DNA from: Hemerocallis citrina
Lineage: Eukaryota; Streptophyta; Magnoliopsida; Asparagales; Asphodelaceae
Reading direction: 5' to 3'
Length of the DNA stretch: 64,000 nt
Assembly (NCBI GenBank): GCA_017893485.1
Contig: CM030366.1
Span: forward strand, 181,313,981 to 181,377,980
Of this stretch, positions 34,907 through 45,836 are shown piece after piece. Every line of letters starts with the position of its first letter. Positions within the stretch are counted from its first letter, which is position 1. A model generated the notes under the pieces. That model had not been told where the DNA came from, searched no databases, and saw only the letters and a list, made by a program, of their open reading frames with translations. Both the position numbers and the translations under genes were made by a program.

Positions 34907-35701
34907 TGATGCGGTTTATTTCTGGGAGACGTGTGGATGCACCAGGTGTGAGTTCGGACTCAATTTGTATTTGAAGGAGAAAGCTGCTCGTCTGACGACC
35001 CTCGGCTGACCGGGCAGAACCTGCGGCTACCTCGGAATGAGGCGGGGATCTGGGCTCGGATCAGAGGGTTCGGATCCGAGGTCTTGTGTACCTGCAGACG
35101 GTCCTGGAACACCGGGGTTTGTCCCGGTGGCGGACCCTCCGACGATCTAGTCAGTCTCTGTGAGAGAGTAGCAATAACTAGGTGAATTTAAGTGGTAAAA
35201 GATTGATCACCTCAAAAGGTGGGTGAGGGCCTAGTATTTATAGAGAATTCCAACCGGGTTTGGATCCGCTTGAGGGCCGGGTCTGGACCCGAAAGCCCAT
35301 GGGCCTGACTTGGCAGAGGGCCCAGGGGGTTTAGGGAAGACGTGGCAATACCAGGAGCGGTATACGGCTGACGTGGCAAAACCCTGGGTGGTATTTGGAG
35401 CTGACATGGCTGATCGTGGGTCTTCTGTGCTTCTGGAAGAATCGGAGGGCCTAGGCTGTGCCAGGTCATCCCCCTGCTTCGCCAGAGAGGGGGGACGGCC
35501 CGTGGGGCTGTCACGGATCGGAGACCGAGGACCACTGAGGCTCGTCGGATACGAGGAGGCCGGTTCTGTGGGGGTGAACTTGAGGTTCGGCGCCGACCCT
35601 GCAATGGTTCGAAGCCGGACTAAATTGCTATTTTTACCTTTCTTGAGTGAGAGTTGTATTGGGCCCTGGTTGGGCCCCTATGCCATTTTTACCCTACCAC
35701 A
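34907..35701 (-). repeat. Tat element 3' LTR
   Basis: It is 795 bp, equal in length to the right LTR and colinear with it. On the element strand it starts TGTGGTAGGG and ends CCGCATCA. A purine-rich stretch ending GGAGTGGGGGGCTTG (minus strand, 35702-35717) beside it could be the polypurine tract. Confidence 0.9.
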
Positions 35702-35734
35702 CAAGCCCCCCACTCCTGCGGGGGTGCGGGAGCT

Positions 35735-36760
35735 AGTCGGGGAGGAGTGTTCATGGTCGTGGAAATGGGATGGCGAATCGCTGGGCCTTCATGAGGGGGT
35801 TGCCCTGAGGCTTGACCGGACCTCGAGCTAGCGAGGGTTTATGGGTAGGTGAGGGCGATGGCGAACCGTTGAATCTCCCAGAGAAGAGTACCCTGGTGCT
35901 CGACCCAACCTCGAGATGACGAGAGATTATGTGTCGACAAGGGTGATGCGAGCCGTTGTTTCTTCCTGAGAAGAGTACCCTAGTGCCAGACCGAACCTCG
36001 AGATGAGGAGGGATTATGGGTCGGTAAGGGCGATGGCGAGCCGTTGGCCTTCCTGAGAAGACCACCCTAGTGCCAGACCTGACCTCGAGCTTGGCGAGGG
36101 ATTACGGGTCGGCAAGGGCGATGGCGAGCCGTGAAGCCTTCCTGAGAAGACTACCCTGGTGCTAGACCTGACCTCGAGCTGGCGAGGGATTACGGGCCAA
36201 CAAGGGTGATGGCGAGCCGTTGGCCTTCCTGAGAAGACCACCCTAGTGCCAGATCTGACCTCGAGCTTGGCGAGGGATTACGGGTCGGCAAGGGTGATGG
36301 CAAGCCTTGGAGCCTTCCTGAGAAGACTACCCTGGTGCTAGACCTGACCTCGAGCTGGCGAAGGATTACGGGTCAACAAGGGTGATGGTGAGCCGTTGGC
36401 CTTCCTGAGAAGACCTCCCTGGTGCCAGGCCTGACCTCGAGCTTGGCGAGGGATTACGGGTCGGCAAGGGCGATGGCGAGCCGTGGAGCCTTCCTGAGAA
36501 GACTACCCTGGTGCTAGACCTGACCTCGAGCTGGCGAGGGATTACGGGTCAACAAGGGTGATGGCGAGTTGTTGGTCTTCCTGAGAAGACCTCCCTGGTG
36601 CCAGACCTGACCTCGAGCTTGGCGAGGGATTACGGGTCGGCAAGGGCGATGGCGAGCCGTGGAGCCTTCCTGAGAAGACTACCCTGGTGCTAGACCTGAC
36701 CTCGAGCTGGCGAGAGATTACGGGTCGGCAAGGGTGATGTCGAACTGTCGTGCCTTAGAG
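35735..36760. repeat. Minisatellite of ~88-bp units, about 11 copies
   Basis: The phrase CCTCGAG recurs about every 88 bp from 35820 to 36700, with TTACGGGTCGGCAAGGG and CTTCCTGAGAAGAC in each unit. From about the fourth unit two variants (AGCTTGGCGAGG and AGCTGGCGAGG) alternate, giving a 176-bp dimer. The array lies between the coding part and the 3' LTR, a region known in Tat elements to breed tandem repeats. Confidence 0.9.
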
Positions 36761-37700
36761 CGTTTGAGCGGGGGTAGCCCGCCGTTTCTGCAGAGCATTG
36801 GAGGCTCTCTGGGATCTGTGTGATGGTCCAATTTCCTAGGGGCATTAATTGCACCGCCTAATAAATGCAGATAGCGCATGGGCTTCCGTCGATTGGCTTT
36901 CCCCGCGTCATAATGGTGGGTCTATGGGGGAGGCTATAAATACCTCTCCCCCCTCAGCGGGTTTGATCACAGCAGGGGTGGTCTATTGGCCATCGGAGGT
37001 GTTTGCTTCGGCGGACGCCTGTCTTTTGCAAAAATTTTCAACCCTGGCGGTGTCGGAGAGGTGGTTACTCTGCCACCCGGATCTTCTCTTGGATCTGATG
37101 GCTCTTGATACGGTAGCCGATCCAGGGGAGATCAGGGCGAGAGGGGTAACGGCCGAAATCCGTACCGGTAGAAAAGGAGCCTCGGATTGGTGGTGGCTTT
37201 GCCGTCTGGATCCTTTTTCGGGTCAGACGACCCTGACACGTTTGTTTGGCCCGAGAGAGAACCAGACGGGAGGGGCACCAACCGTATTCCGGTCTTGGGG
37301 CTGAAGAGCCTCAGATAGAGGGGTCGCCTCCGATCAGGGGTTGGCCACTCTGTCTTCCGATAGGGCTCCAGGCGATGGCGGTTTCTGTCCCACCCTCGAA
37401 CAGCTCGGGATTTCGGCGCCAACCCTAGGCTGTAAGCCCCGAGCTGCTCGGGGATGAGAGGGGAACCGATCGAGCGCTGGAGCCCGGGGCGTCTGTCGAA
37501 GGACGGCGCCTTAAACCTTAAGTAAAACGTTTTCTCCGTCGTATGCTCCATCCGAACCGACCCCTGAGTTTGGCTGCCAGCCTGGCACCTGATGATGTCA
37601 GCAGCGCACGTTTCGAGGACGTGGCGCGATTTTCCAGGCGGCAGTTGTACGTCAATCGGTGAACAGTAATTGCGGAAGTCGAGGAGTCGTTCTTATCCTT
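36761..37700. other. GC-rich spacer upstream of the antisense gene
   Basis: This stretch holds a TATA-like CTATAAATA at 36934 and no supported coding sequence. Open frames on both strands lack known domains and mirror each other, as expected for GC-rich DNA. It could be leader or promoter sequence. Confidence 0.4.
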
Positions 37701-37865
37701 TATAAGTATTCCCCCCCTCCTCTTCTCGCCCACTTCTTTCTTGCCATTTTCTTTCTCAAAAAATCTTCCAACCCTTCAGCCCTCGCACTTGCAGTTTGCT
37801 GTACTAGGCTCGTCCTTCCGAAGCGGCCTCCGGTTAGTTGGTAAGTTTATTTAGTTTAAGCACAG
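37701..37865 (+). promoter_or_regulatory. Promoter and leader of the Tat antisense gene
   Basis: TATAAGTA at 37701-37708 would set a start near 37730 and a leader of about 135 nt before ATG 37866. The leader is pyrimidine-rich (CTTCTTTCTTGCC). This promoter is independent of the LTR and faces the opposite way. Confidence 0.5.
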
Positions 37866-40109
37866 ATGGATAGGGCTCAGTCCGGCTCGTTAGCGTCGAC
37901 GTCCAGGGGGGAAGTGAAGCGAGCCTCCACATTGACGTCGTGGGAGGAGCCCGTGCTTGAGGAGGAGTCGGCGCACGCTGCGGAGCCTTCCGATTCAGTT
38001 TCGTGGGAGGAACCAGTAGGTGAGGGGGAGGTGGTACACAAGATGAGGCCGTCACGCTCCCGACGTCCCTTCGTAGTGGAGAGTAGTGAGTCGGAGGAAG
38101 CCAGTGATGGTTCGGACGACATCCTTGTGCTGGAGTTGTCTTCGGAGGAGGAGGGAGACGAGGGCGACACAACGAGGAGATCCACCGTTCAGGGTACGGG
38201 CTCGAGTTTCACGCCGACAGGCCTGGGGCCCTTATCTACTCCCTCGTCGGAGCGAGCTAAGAAGAGGAAGAGGGCCCCGAGGAAGGCGGGGTCGAGGATT
38301 GGTGGTTCGAGCCAGGCGCCTGTTTTCTGCAATTTGATGACAGGTTCGCCCATACAGCCGAGGCCTTTCCGTCAGTATCCCGACGATCTTTCTGACAAGG
38401 AGCTCTTCGGTGTGCAGCTCTCTTCGCCGAGTCGGAGGAGGGTGATGATGGACGCGATCCCAACTGTCTTGGAGGGCGGGGATTTGGAGGTTCTGCAGCT
38501 GGCGTATCACATAGGGCCTGGCTACGAATTGTTGCTGCCGAGCTCTACTCTGCTCCCCACCGATCCCCTTTCTGCTTGGTATTGCGTCTTCCCAGTGGAC
38601 GCTTTCATCTCCGGGCTGAGGTTACCAGTCCACCCGTTTGTTCGGGATGTGCTGAACTGGGCCTCCTTGGCCCCAATGCAGTACGGGCCGAACTCTTGGA
38701 AGCAGATTATCTGCTTTGTGCTGATGTGCGAGGAACAGAAGGTACCCCTGCGGCTGAATGTGTTCCGTGCGATGTTGATGATCAGCTCGGCGGCCGAGGG
38801 TGTTTACTACATCTCTCCCCGGAGTAAGGGGAAGGTCGTTCACAGTCACCCGGACTCCATCAAGGAATGGAAGAAAAAATATCTGGTGATCCGGAGTGAA
38901 GAGCCCTGGGATATTCCCACTCGATTGAATCACTCCAAGCCGAGCTATCAAACGCCGAGGCCGAGGGATTTGTCGGCCGAGGAGTGGGGGTTTGTCGAGC
39001 GCCTCCGTTCGTCACCCAGTATCGATTGGACGAAGGTGACGGAGGCCAACTTGGCGAGCGTTGGACTGAGCCCGGCCGTTATGTGTATGTAGTTGTTTCT
39101 TTTCTTTCGGTCCTTTCGTACTTTCTTGCTCATTGCTCTTAATGGTTTTTTCTGCAGATATGGACGAAGCATCGATCAAGGCAAAGAGGCTCGCCATGAG
39201 GAAGGAGAATGCAGAGAAGAAGGGGGAGGCGGCGAAGAGGCCGAGGGGGTCGTCCCTAGTCATCTCGGAGGTCCAGCCCGAGCCGGGGACCAAGAGGATT
39301 CGCTCGGAGACGAGCAAGGGGGCGGCTGCTTCGAAGGGCCAGAGCCTAGCGAGGGCCTCCGTTCTAGATAAGGGGAAAGGTCCCTTGGTCGAGGTCGAGG
39401 AAGAGGACCCGGTGGTGGAGTTGCTGCGGCAACGGTGGGCTCCGGACTGGTCTGTTCGGATGGGGGACCGTCTGAACGACGAGGCCCAGGCCGTCGAGGT
39501 GGTGGAGAAGTTGGTGACCCCTCGCGACCGCAAGGTGATGGAGGGTGAGCCCGTGGAGGTGGCGTTCACGCGCCTGGCTGCAGGTAAGTCCGTCGACCCT
39601 ATTCTCCTTGTCAATTTTTCTGCGGAAGTCTTTTCCTTATCTGCGCTCGGTGGTCGCAGGCTTGCATGCAGGGGGCAAACATGAAGAACCTCTACGAGGC
39701 GTCCCTGGCACAAGAGCGAGCTCGGGCAGAAAAGAGCGAGCGGGAGATGAAGGAAATGCGGGTCGAGCTCGAGGGTTCGCACAAGAGGGAGCAGCAGATG
39801 AAGCTCGAGCTCGAGGCCAAGGATGCGGAGTGGGGGAAGAAGGTGGCCTCCTTGAAGAAGAAGTTTGCCAAGGAGAAGGAAGAGGTGACGACTACGGGCC
39901 AGATGATGGTGATCAAGGCCCAGGACACATGTTATGCGAAGGCCCTCAGCCATGTGAGGCACTTCTACCCGACCATCGATCTGTCCAATTTTGAGTACGA
40001 CATGGAGATCGAGGGGACGTCGAAGACTCCTGGCAAAGAAGGGCCCGCTCTCGACCCACCGACCGATCCATCTGTGGATCCGTCTGTCGACGCTGAGGTG
40101 GGGCAATAA
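37866..40109 (+). CDS. Antisense gene of the Tat element, transposase_28-like (putative gypsy-type transposon protein)
   Basis: Exon 1 (37866-39084) encodes an acidic, serine-rich N-terminus, a KKRKRAPRK basic patch and a domain with LPVHPFVRDVLNW, APMQYGPNSWKQIICF and EGVYYISPRSKGK. That matches the plant family annotated as putative gypsy-type transposon (PF04195). An intron with GTATGT donor and GCAG acceptor (39085-39157) keeps the frame into exon 2 (39158-39583), a charged region ending at GTAAGT. A last part (about 39661-40109) encodes a long coiled coil (EKSEREMKEMRVELEGSHKR) and stops at 40109. The obvious 39584 donor joins it out of phase, so one base was lost or another donor is used. 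Such antisense extra frames are reported in Tat-lineage elements; their role is unknown. A further frame follows at 40303. Confidence 0.7.
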
Positions 40110-40302
40110 GCTGTATAACCCTGTCCTTCTTTTCTCCCTCTCTTAACTGTATTTGCCTCCCGCGGACTGGCCACCGCCTTTTTTGTAAGGAGTACTCAGA
40201 TTTATAGGAAAAAAGTTTTTTGACCGGCCAAGTGTTTTGAACTCGGATTTTTCTGAACCTTCTTGCGTGTGTGCATTGGGTTGGCTGGTTCTCCTGTAGG
40301 TT

Positions 40303-40791
40303 GTGGCTCCCCTTCCCGAGGTGGACCCCCGTCGTTCCGTCGCGGCGTGGCTCCGGAGCAAGGTTGAGGTCCTGGAGGCCGCGTTGGTCTGCCACCGAAG
40401 GGGGGCTCGTGACACTGATGCGGCTTTGAACTTTTATCGGAATAAGTCTGAAGCCTTAAGCGAGGAGGCGAGCCAGCTGAGGAGGGCGATGCTGGATCGG
40501 GGACTCGGCGGTGCGAGCCTTGGACAGGCAGGGTTGGATGCCTCAGTGCCGAAGCCCACTTCTGAAAGGTTACTTCGCGATGTTCTTGCGGAGAAAGAAA
40601 GGGAGATACACCGTTACAATATTATGCTGGGTGCCTCGGCATCTTCCTCGGTGGGTCGGCAAGCGGAGGGGGTTCCCTCTGCGCTGCTGCTGTTGCAGCG
40701 TATGCGACCAGGCGACGCTCAGAGCTCCGTGGCTGGGGAGTCGACCGTGGCTGAGTTCAAGGACCATCATAACGAGGAGAGGGATTTTTAG
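40303..40791 (+). CDS. Possible last exon or second frame of the antisense gene
   Basis: This frame (about 162 residues) contains a charged helical region, RSKVEVLEAALVCHRR and ERLLRDVLAEKEREIHRY, and stops at 40791. It follows a CTCCTGTAG acceptor at about 40301, so it may be a downstream exon that replaces the stop at 40109, or a separate short protein. No known domain is recognised. GC and codon use match exons 1-3. Confidence 0.45.
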   Translation: MAPLPEVDPRRSVAAWLRSKVEVLEAALVCHRRGARDTDAALNFYRNKSEALSEEASQLRRAMLDRGLGGASLGQAGLDASVPKPTSERLLRDVLAEKEREIHRYNIMLGASASSSVGRQAEGVPSALLLLQRMRPGDAQSSVAGESTVAEFKDHHNEERDF

Positions 40792-40799
40792 CCGCTCGT

Positions 40800-41235
40800 T
40801 CGGAGTAATCCCGCCCTTCAGCGGACCCGGGGGGCTCTAGGATGGCGAATTCCTCCAGTTTGAGATGAGTGGAGTGGTCCTGTAACGGTCTTTATTTGTT
40901 TTCTTGGGACAAAAATAAAAGGGTACGAATAAAGAATCCTGTTCCATCTTTGCTTCGGCTAGTAGTGTGGTGAACGATGGTGGTTTTAGGGAGAGTCCAC
41001 CGATCCGCGAGGGATCGGAGTGGGGCCTTAGGGAGAGTCCCCAGCTTGGATTCAGTTGGAGCCTACCGAGGCTTGGGGACGATACCGGAGTGAGGACTCA
41101 GGCGCCGATCTCATTATCTGGCGTTAGGATTTTAACAAAAAGAGATCTCTTTTGTATAAGATAGGGAGGGCCGCTAAGACGGCCCTGTACACATGAGTGT
41201 TTACACAAAAACGTGTTTACATTTAGCCAGGCTGC
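40800..41235. other. Convergent 3' region between antisense gene and protease
   Basis: The plus-strand gene and the minus-strand gag-protease end facing each other here. No reverse transcriptase or integrase remains; this marks the internal deletion. A short inverted repeat GGGCCGCTAAGACGGCCC (about 41168-41185) could fold in either transcript. Confidence 0.5.
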
Positions 41236-42291
41236 CTATGTTTGTCCCTCGAGGAGCTTCATTAGGTACTTGGCTTCGACTGGGGTCTCCTCCCGCTCGG
41301 TGACAGGTTTGGAAGCAGGGCCGTCCCCCTCAGGTTTGAACTCGACGGCATCGAGGGAGAACACACCTCCCCCGACGGTAGTCATGTAGCACGATCGCGC
41401 TGCTTCTTGGTTACCTCGGACAGTGCCGACTCCCTGCGGGGTGAGAAATTTGAGTTTCAGATGGTAAGCCGAAGGCACCGCTTGGAGGGAGCATAGTCCG
41501 GGTCGGCCGAGTATAGCGTTGTAAGCCGCCTTGACGTTGACCACCATGAAGTCCATGGACTCGGTCCTCTTGACAGGAGCCGATCCCGCAGTAACGTCGA
41601 GGGTGACAATCCCTTCTATCACCACAGGGATGCCGGAGAACCCATGCAAGGTGTATCCGGCTGGCTTGAGCTTGCCTCTAGGTAGCTTGAGATTCTCGAA
41701 GGCTTCGAGGAAAAGAATATTAACCGAGCTGCCGTTGTCGACGAGGATTCGGCGAACTTCACAATTAGCCATGTGGAGATTAATGACGAGGGCATCGCAG
41801 TGGGGTAGGCGAACGCCTTCGAGGTCCTCTCCTGAGAAGGAGACCGACATCGGTTGTAGCTTGGGCGAGGGATTGTCGCGGACAGCATTCACCTCCCGGA
41901 TGAAGGCTTTTCGGGAAGTATTTGAATCTCCTCCCATTGGCCCTCCGTGGACACAGTGCAGGATGAAGGGCGTATCTGTGGCTCCCTCGGATTCGGGATC
42001 CCGACCCTGGATGCGGTTCGGGGTAGGGTTCGGAGGCGAGGACCTCCGGTTCCTAGTATCTCGTCGATCCCGCGGGACTTCTCGGGTGAATTTTCGGAGG
42101 TACCCCCTGGAGATGAGCTCCTCGATTTCGTCTTTCAGGGCCCGGCACTGGTCGGTTTCGTGCCCGTGATCTCTGTGGAAGCGGCAGTAGAAGCGTTGAT
42201 CTCGATTCTTGTTGTTATTAGATCGGGGGGGTAGCCGGACAATGCCTTTGTCTTCGATTTCTAAGAGGATGGCGGATACGTTATGCATCAA
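41236..42291 (-). pseudogene. Tat gag C-terminus and aspartic protease
   Basis: The frame contains a zinc-finger-like segment YCRFHRDHGHETDQC followed by LKDEIEELISRGYLRKF, which is typical of plant Ty3/gypsy Gag. After a linker comes the retropepsin core RRILVDNGSSVNILF with active site D-N-G in place of D-T/S-G, and the second half AAYNAILGRPGL. It stops at 41236, where pol should follow. The frame is shifted relative to the upstream gag frame, near 42.3 kb. It would process Gag; activity with DNG is uncertain. Confidence 0.8.
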
Positions 42292-43592
42292 GGGAGTGTA
42301 CCTCTCGAAGCGGGGGGCGGCGGGACCTTTTTCATGGCCCCCGCGTCCCTCGGAGCTTTCTTTGAGGGTTCGACCTCTTCGACCTTTCGCTTTCCCTTTC
42401 CGATGGCCTCCCTGGTATCTTCGGGGTTAAGGGCCTCTTCTGCCCTAATGTATTTCTCGACCCTGTTGAGGAGATCGGGAAAGTCGATGGGGGGTCTCTT
42501 CGCCAGAGAAGCTTTCAGCTGTCCATGACGAACGTTGTGCCGAAAAGCCGCAGAGGCGACGCCTGGATCAAGAGAGGAGACCGACCTCGCCTCCGTGGTA
42601 AATCTCCGGACGAACACCCTGAGGGACTCTCCCTCTATCTGCTTGAGCCCAAGTAAAGAGGCGCTAGTCCTTTCCGCCTTCCGGCTGGTGACGAAGTGGG
42701 CGAGAAAATTGCCCTCTAGTTGGTCGAAGGAGTAGATGGAGCCGGGGGTGAGTTTAGAATACCATTCACGAGCCGGACCCCGAAGCGTGGCGGGGAAGGC
42801 TCGGCATAGCAGGGGATCCGAGGCGCTGTGAATCATCATGAGGGTTTTGAAACCTTCCATGTGATCAGCGGGATCTCCCTCGCCGTCGTAGGTCTCGAAC
42901 TGAGGTGGTCGGAAATTCCTGGGTATTTCCGCTTGGAGGATGGGGGCGGAGAAGGGAGGTCGGACAGGTCTGTACCCCTGAGCCGCCCGTCGGTCGCCGT
43001 CTCCTATATGATCGAGGCGATCCTCCATTTCTTGGAGACGCCTTAGGAGTATGCCATCGTCTTCTGGCTGGTTTGTTGAAGGGCGCGACGCGCTGGTCTC
43101 GGTATCCGACCCTATTTGGGAGCGGTGAGTTTCCTCCCTGGGGGTCCGTCGGAGGGCCCCGAGAATTTCCCTCCGGAAGTCTTGGAACTCCTTGTGAGTG
43201 ACGGGGGCTCCCTCGACCCGGTTTGGTCGGTCTGGAGGCTGTCTTCCGATGCGGCTGAGTGCCGACCTCCGTCCCTCGGGCGGCGGTCTCGGATGGTTCG
43301 GGGCCGGGTTGGAGGCGGCCCTTCCCCTGCTGCGGCTAATCTGTCGGTTGACGATTACTCCCCGTAGGTCGGGCTGGACTGTACGGGTGGCGCTTCGTCG
43401 GGATCCCTGATGGGAATCTCCGTGCCTTGGTGCGCGTGGCCCGGCATTGGTATTTGGTGGGGGTGTGTCCCGTCGGTTGACGGAGGACGCGGCCCCCTTG
43501 CCCTTGGAGGCCATGAGAGTTCGGCTGTCGAGGTCGCTCGATGGTCGGGCTCGGGTCGGCTTCTGAAGCAGTTTTCCCACAGACGGCGCCAA
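42288..43592 (-). CDS. Tat element Gag (capsid part)
   Basis: The 434-residue frame starts at 43592, directly after the primer-binding site. A disordered basic N-terminus leads to the retrotransposon gag domain with FRPPQFETYDGEGDPADHME, REWYSKLTPGSIYSFDQLEG, FVTSRKAERTSASLLGLKQ and ESLRVFVRRF. It ends in GTLP at 42288 after a slip in a C-rich run; the continuing Gag sequence is in the next frame. Gag forms the particle that packages element RNA. It could be supplied with pol in trans by a full relative. Confidence 0.85.
   Translation of the reverse strand: MAPSVGKLLQKPTRARPSSDLDSRTLMASKGKGAASSVNRRDTPPPNTNAGPRAPRHGDSHQGSRRSATRTVQPDLRGVIVNRQISRSRGRAASNPAPNHPRPPPEGRRSALSRIGRQPPDRPNRVEGAPVTHKEFQDFRREILGALRRTPREETHRSQIGSDTETSASRPSTNQPEDDGILLRRLQEMEDRLDHIGDGDRRAAQGYRPVRPPFSAPILQAEIPRNFRPPQFETYDGEGDPADHMEGFKTLMMIHSASDPLLCRAFPATLRGPAREWYSKLTPGSIYSFDQLEGNFLAHFVTSRKAERTSASLLGLKQIEGESLRVFVRRFTTEARSVSSLDPGVASAAFRHNVRHGQLKASLAKRPPIDFPDLLNRVEKYIRAEEALNPEDTREAIGKGKRKVEEVEPSKKAPRDAGAMKKVPPPPASRGTLP
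43576..43592 (-). other. Tat primer-binding site
   Basis: On the element strand the sequence after the LTR reads TTGGCGCCGTCTGTGGG, the primer-binding form common in Tat-lineage plant elements. It fixes orientation. Confidence 0.8.
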
Positions 43593-43594
43593 CC

Positions 43595-44389
43595 TGATGC
43601 GGTTTATTTCTGGGAGACGTGTGGATGCACCAGGTGTGAGTTCGGACTCAATTTGTATTTGAAGGAGAAAGCTGCTCGTCTGACGACCCTCGGCTGACCG
43701 GGCGGAACCTGCGGCTACCTCGGAATGAGGCGGGGATCTGGGCTCGGATCAGAGGGTTCGGATCCGAGGTCTTGTGTACCTGCAGACGGTCCTGGAACAC
43801 CGGGGTTTGTCCCGGTGGCGGACCCTCCGACGATCTAGTCAGTCTCTGTGAGAGAGTAGCAATAACTAGGTGAATTTAAGTGGTAAAAGATTGATCACCT
43901 CAAAAGGTGGGTGAGGGCCTAGTATTTATAGAGAATTCCAACCGGGTTTGGATCCGCTTGGGGGCCGGGTCTGGACCCGAAAGCCCATGGGCCTAACTTA
44001 GCAGAGGGCCCAGGGGGTTTAGGGCAGACGTGGCAATACCAGGAGCGGTATAGGGCTGACGTGGCAAAACCCTGGGTGGTATTTGGAGCTGACATGGCTG
44101 ATCGTGGGTCTTCTGTGCTTCTGGGAGAATCGGAGGGCCTAGGCTGTGCCAGGTCATCCCCCTGCTTCGCCAGAGAGGGGGGACGGCCCGTGGGGCTGTC
44201 ACGGATCGGAGATCGAGGACCACTGAGGCTCGTCGGATACGAGGAGGCCGGTTCTGTGGGGGTGAACTTGAGGTTCGGCGCCGACCCTGCAATGGTTCGA
44301 AGCCGGACTAAATTGCTATTTTTACCTTTCTTGAGTGAGAGTTGTATTGGGCCCTGGTTGGGCCCCCAGGCCATTTTTACCCTACCACA
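43595..44389 (-). repeat. Tat element 5' LTR
   Basis: It is 795 bp. On the element strand a TATA box CTATAAATA lies near 43922-43930, so element transcription would start near 43895 and run left into gag. An antisense open frame in the LTR appears in both copies and is not considered coding. Confidence 0.9.
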
Positions 44390-44394
44390 GTAAC

Positions 44395-45836
44395 AATTAC
44401 ATTTCTAAGGATTTTTCGTATACTGCCTATTTTTATTCTTATTCATTTTTCTAAAGTATTTTTTATAGGGTTTTCTATATCTCTTAAAAGTTTTTCTATA
44501 TTTTGGTTTATATTTTTGGAATTTGTGATTATTCTTCTTTGTGTATTTATAGTTATTATTGCATCCCCAATGATTCGGCCTTGCATCCTCACAACAAATT
44601 CTTTGTTTATATATTCTATGATATTTCATTGTTGCTCTAGCATCTTGGCATACTTTGTCCATGTAATCTTTTACGAATTGCATTCTATATCCTAAAGTGT
44701 TTACTTCTGGCACTTATGTATGCACGATATATGTTTATACTCTATGGATCACGTAGTTTTAGAAAGAATGAGTCTAAAATTGGACTCTGTTCTTCTTTTG
44801 TATAATAACTATCTTGAAAATATTCTCGAAATTTACAAGCATAGTTGTCAAAATAGCACATGTCGCATATTTCTAAGTTACTTAGTCTCCATCTTGCTTG
44901 ATTCTTTTTATATATAGCGTGCTTTTCTCCTTTATCATATACACTGAATTCAGTTCTTGCTTTTTTGTAATTTGTAATTATTTCTTTTAGACCTAAGGTC
45001 CGTTGTGCTGAGCTTTCTTCAGTTCCTCTATCATCAATTGGTCTTGATTTTCTTATAGTATTTCTCTCTTCTTCCTCTAGCCCATTCCACCATTTTGCTA
45101 CTACTCCCATAAAGGTGGCTTCTATAAATTTTTCAAATGCATTTCCATTAAGGTTTTGCCTAAACCCTACAATTAGTGAGGCTTTTACCCATTCTTCAAT
45201 TGTCCTATCTACAACTTTTACGCAATCTAGGTCTAACCATTCTCCATTTTCTGCTATTCCTTTTTCGTAATGTTCTGTAGGTTCATATTTTAGGGTTTCC
45301 TTTTCTTTATCTTTTCCTAGTCGCATTCTTCGTTTTGTGTTTTCCCATTTCCATGGTAATTGGTAAGGTTTTTTGTTAGGTGGTAGTCCTAAGATTTCGT
45401 ACATGTTACTTAGAAATTCTGAAGGTTTTGCAATAATCTTATCTCGGTCCATTTTTATTTCTTCATTTGTTATATCTAGATTTTTCAATGCTTCTTCTAC
45501 TTCTTCTGAATTAGGATTTGCCATTAAATCTTCTATTTCCAAGATATTTATATTAAGTTTTGTTATGGCTTCTAACTCTTTCATGCCTTCTTACGTTATG
45601 CCTGATTCTTTTTCTGGGTAGTCAGTTATATATCTACCTAATTCTTTTATATTTTTATTTATGATTCTTAAATCTTTTCTTATATCTCTTAACATTTCAG
45701 GACCATTGTAATCTTCTTCCAACTCTTGTATGTTTATCATATAAATTTCTGGGTTTATGTTAGGATTTAATGCAACTGCTTCGTTGGTCATACTTAGCAT
45801 CTTATTTTGTATGCTACTAGGTGTTGGTAATACCAA
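44395..45836 (-). pseudogene. Caulimovirid-like coat protein, main part (endogenous pararetrovirus)
   Basis: Minus-strand frames from 45836 to 44395 encode a Lys/Glu-rich protein. One conserved block (NLEICDMCYFDNYACKF to FFLKLRDP) resembles coat proteins of the Caulimoviridae, followed by a Lys/Arg-rich stretch and the start of a zinc knuckle. Breaks include a nonsense codon after FFLKLRDP (44742), a frame change just beyond it and a stop just before the knuckle. A stop at 45591 splits the N-terminal part. These genes package the viral genome in particles; this copy is dead. No reverse transcriptase is in the window, so the virus group is uncertain. Confidence 0.55.

Larger units (their letters stand above)
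34907..44389 (-). mobile_element. Tat-lineage Ty3/gypsy retrotransposon, non-autonomous, with antisense gene
   Basis: Two 795-bp LTRs (34907-35701 and 43595-44389) bound the element, flanked by GTAAC at 34902-34906 and 44390-44394. The primer-binding site lies beside the right LTR, so the element reads leftward. It carries gag and protease but no reverse transcriptase, RNase H or integrase. Between protease and the 3' LTR sit a spliced gene on the opposite strand and an 88-bp tandem array. Sequence is much more GC-rich than its surroundings. The LTRs differ at about ten positions (about 1.3 percent by eye), so the insertion is fairly recent. Confidence 0.92.

Noticed and set aside
35212..35831. 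Frames in the Tat LTRs (and their copies at 43919-44393)
   Set aside because: They occur in both LTRs on both strands and carry no domain; they are LTR sequence.
35735..36760. Regular repeats considered as a CRISPR array
   Set aside because: Units are contiguous 88-bp repeats without unique spacers, in a plant retrotransposon.
39012..40106. 364-residue minus-strand frame opposite the Tat antisense gene
   Set aside because: Its plus-strand counterpart has introns, a coiled coil and a known family domain; the minus frame has none.
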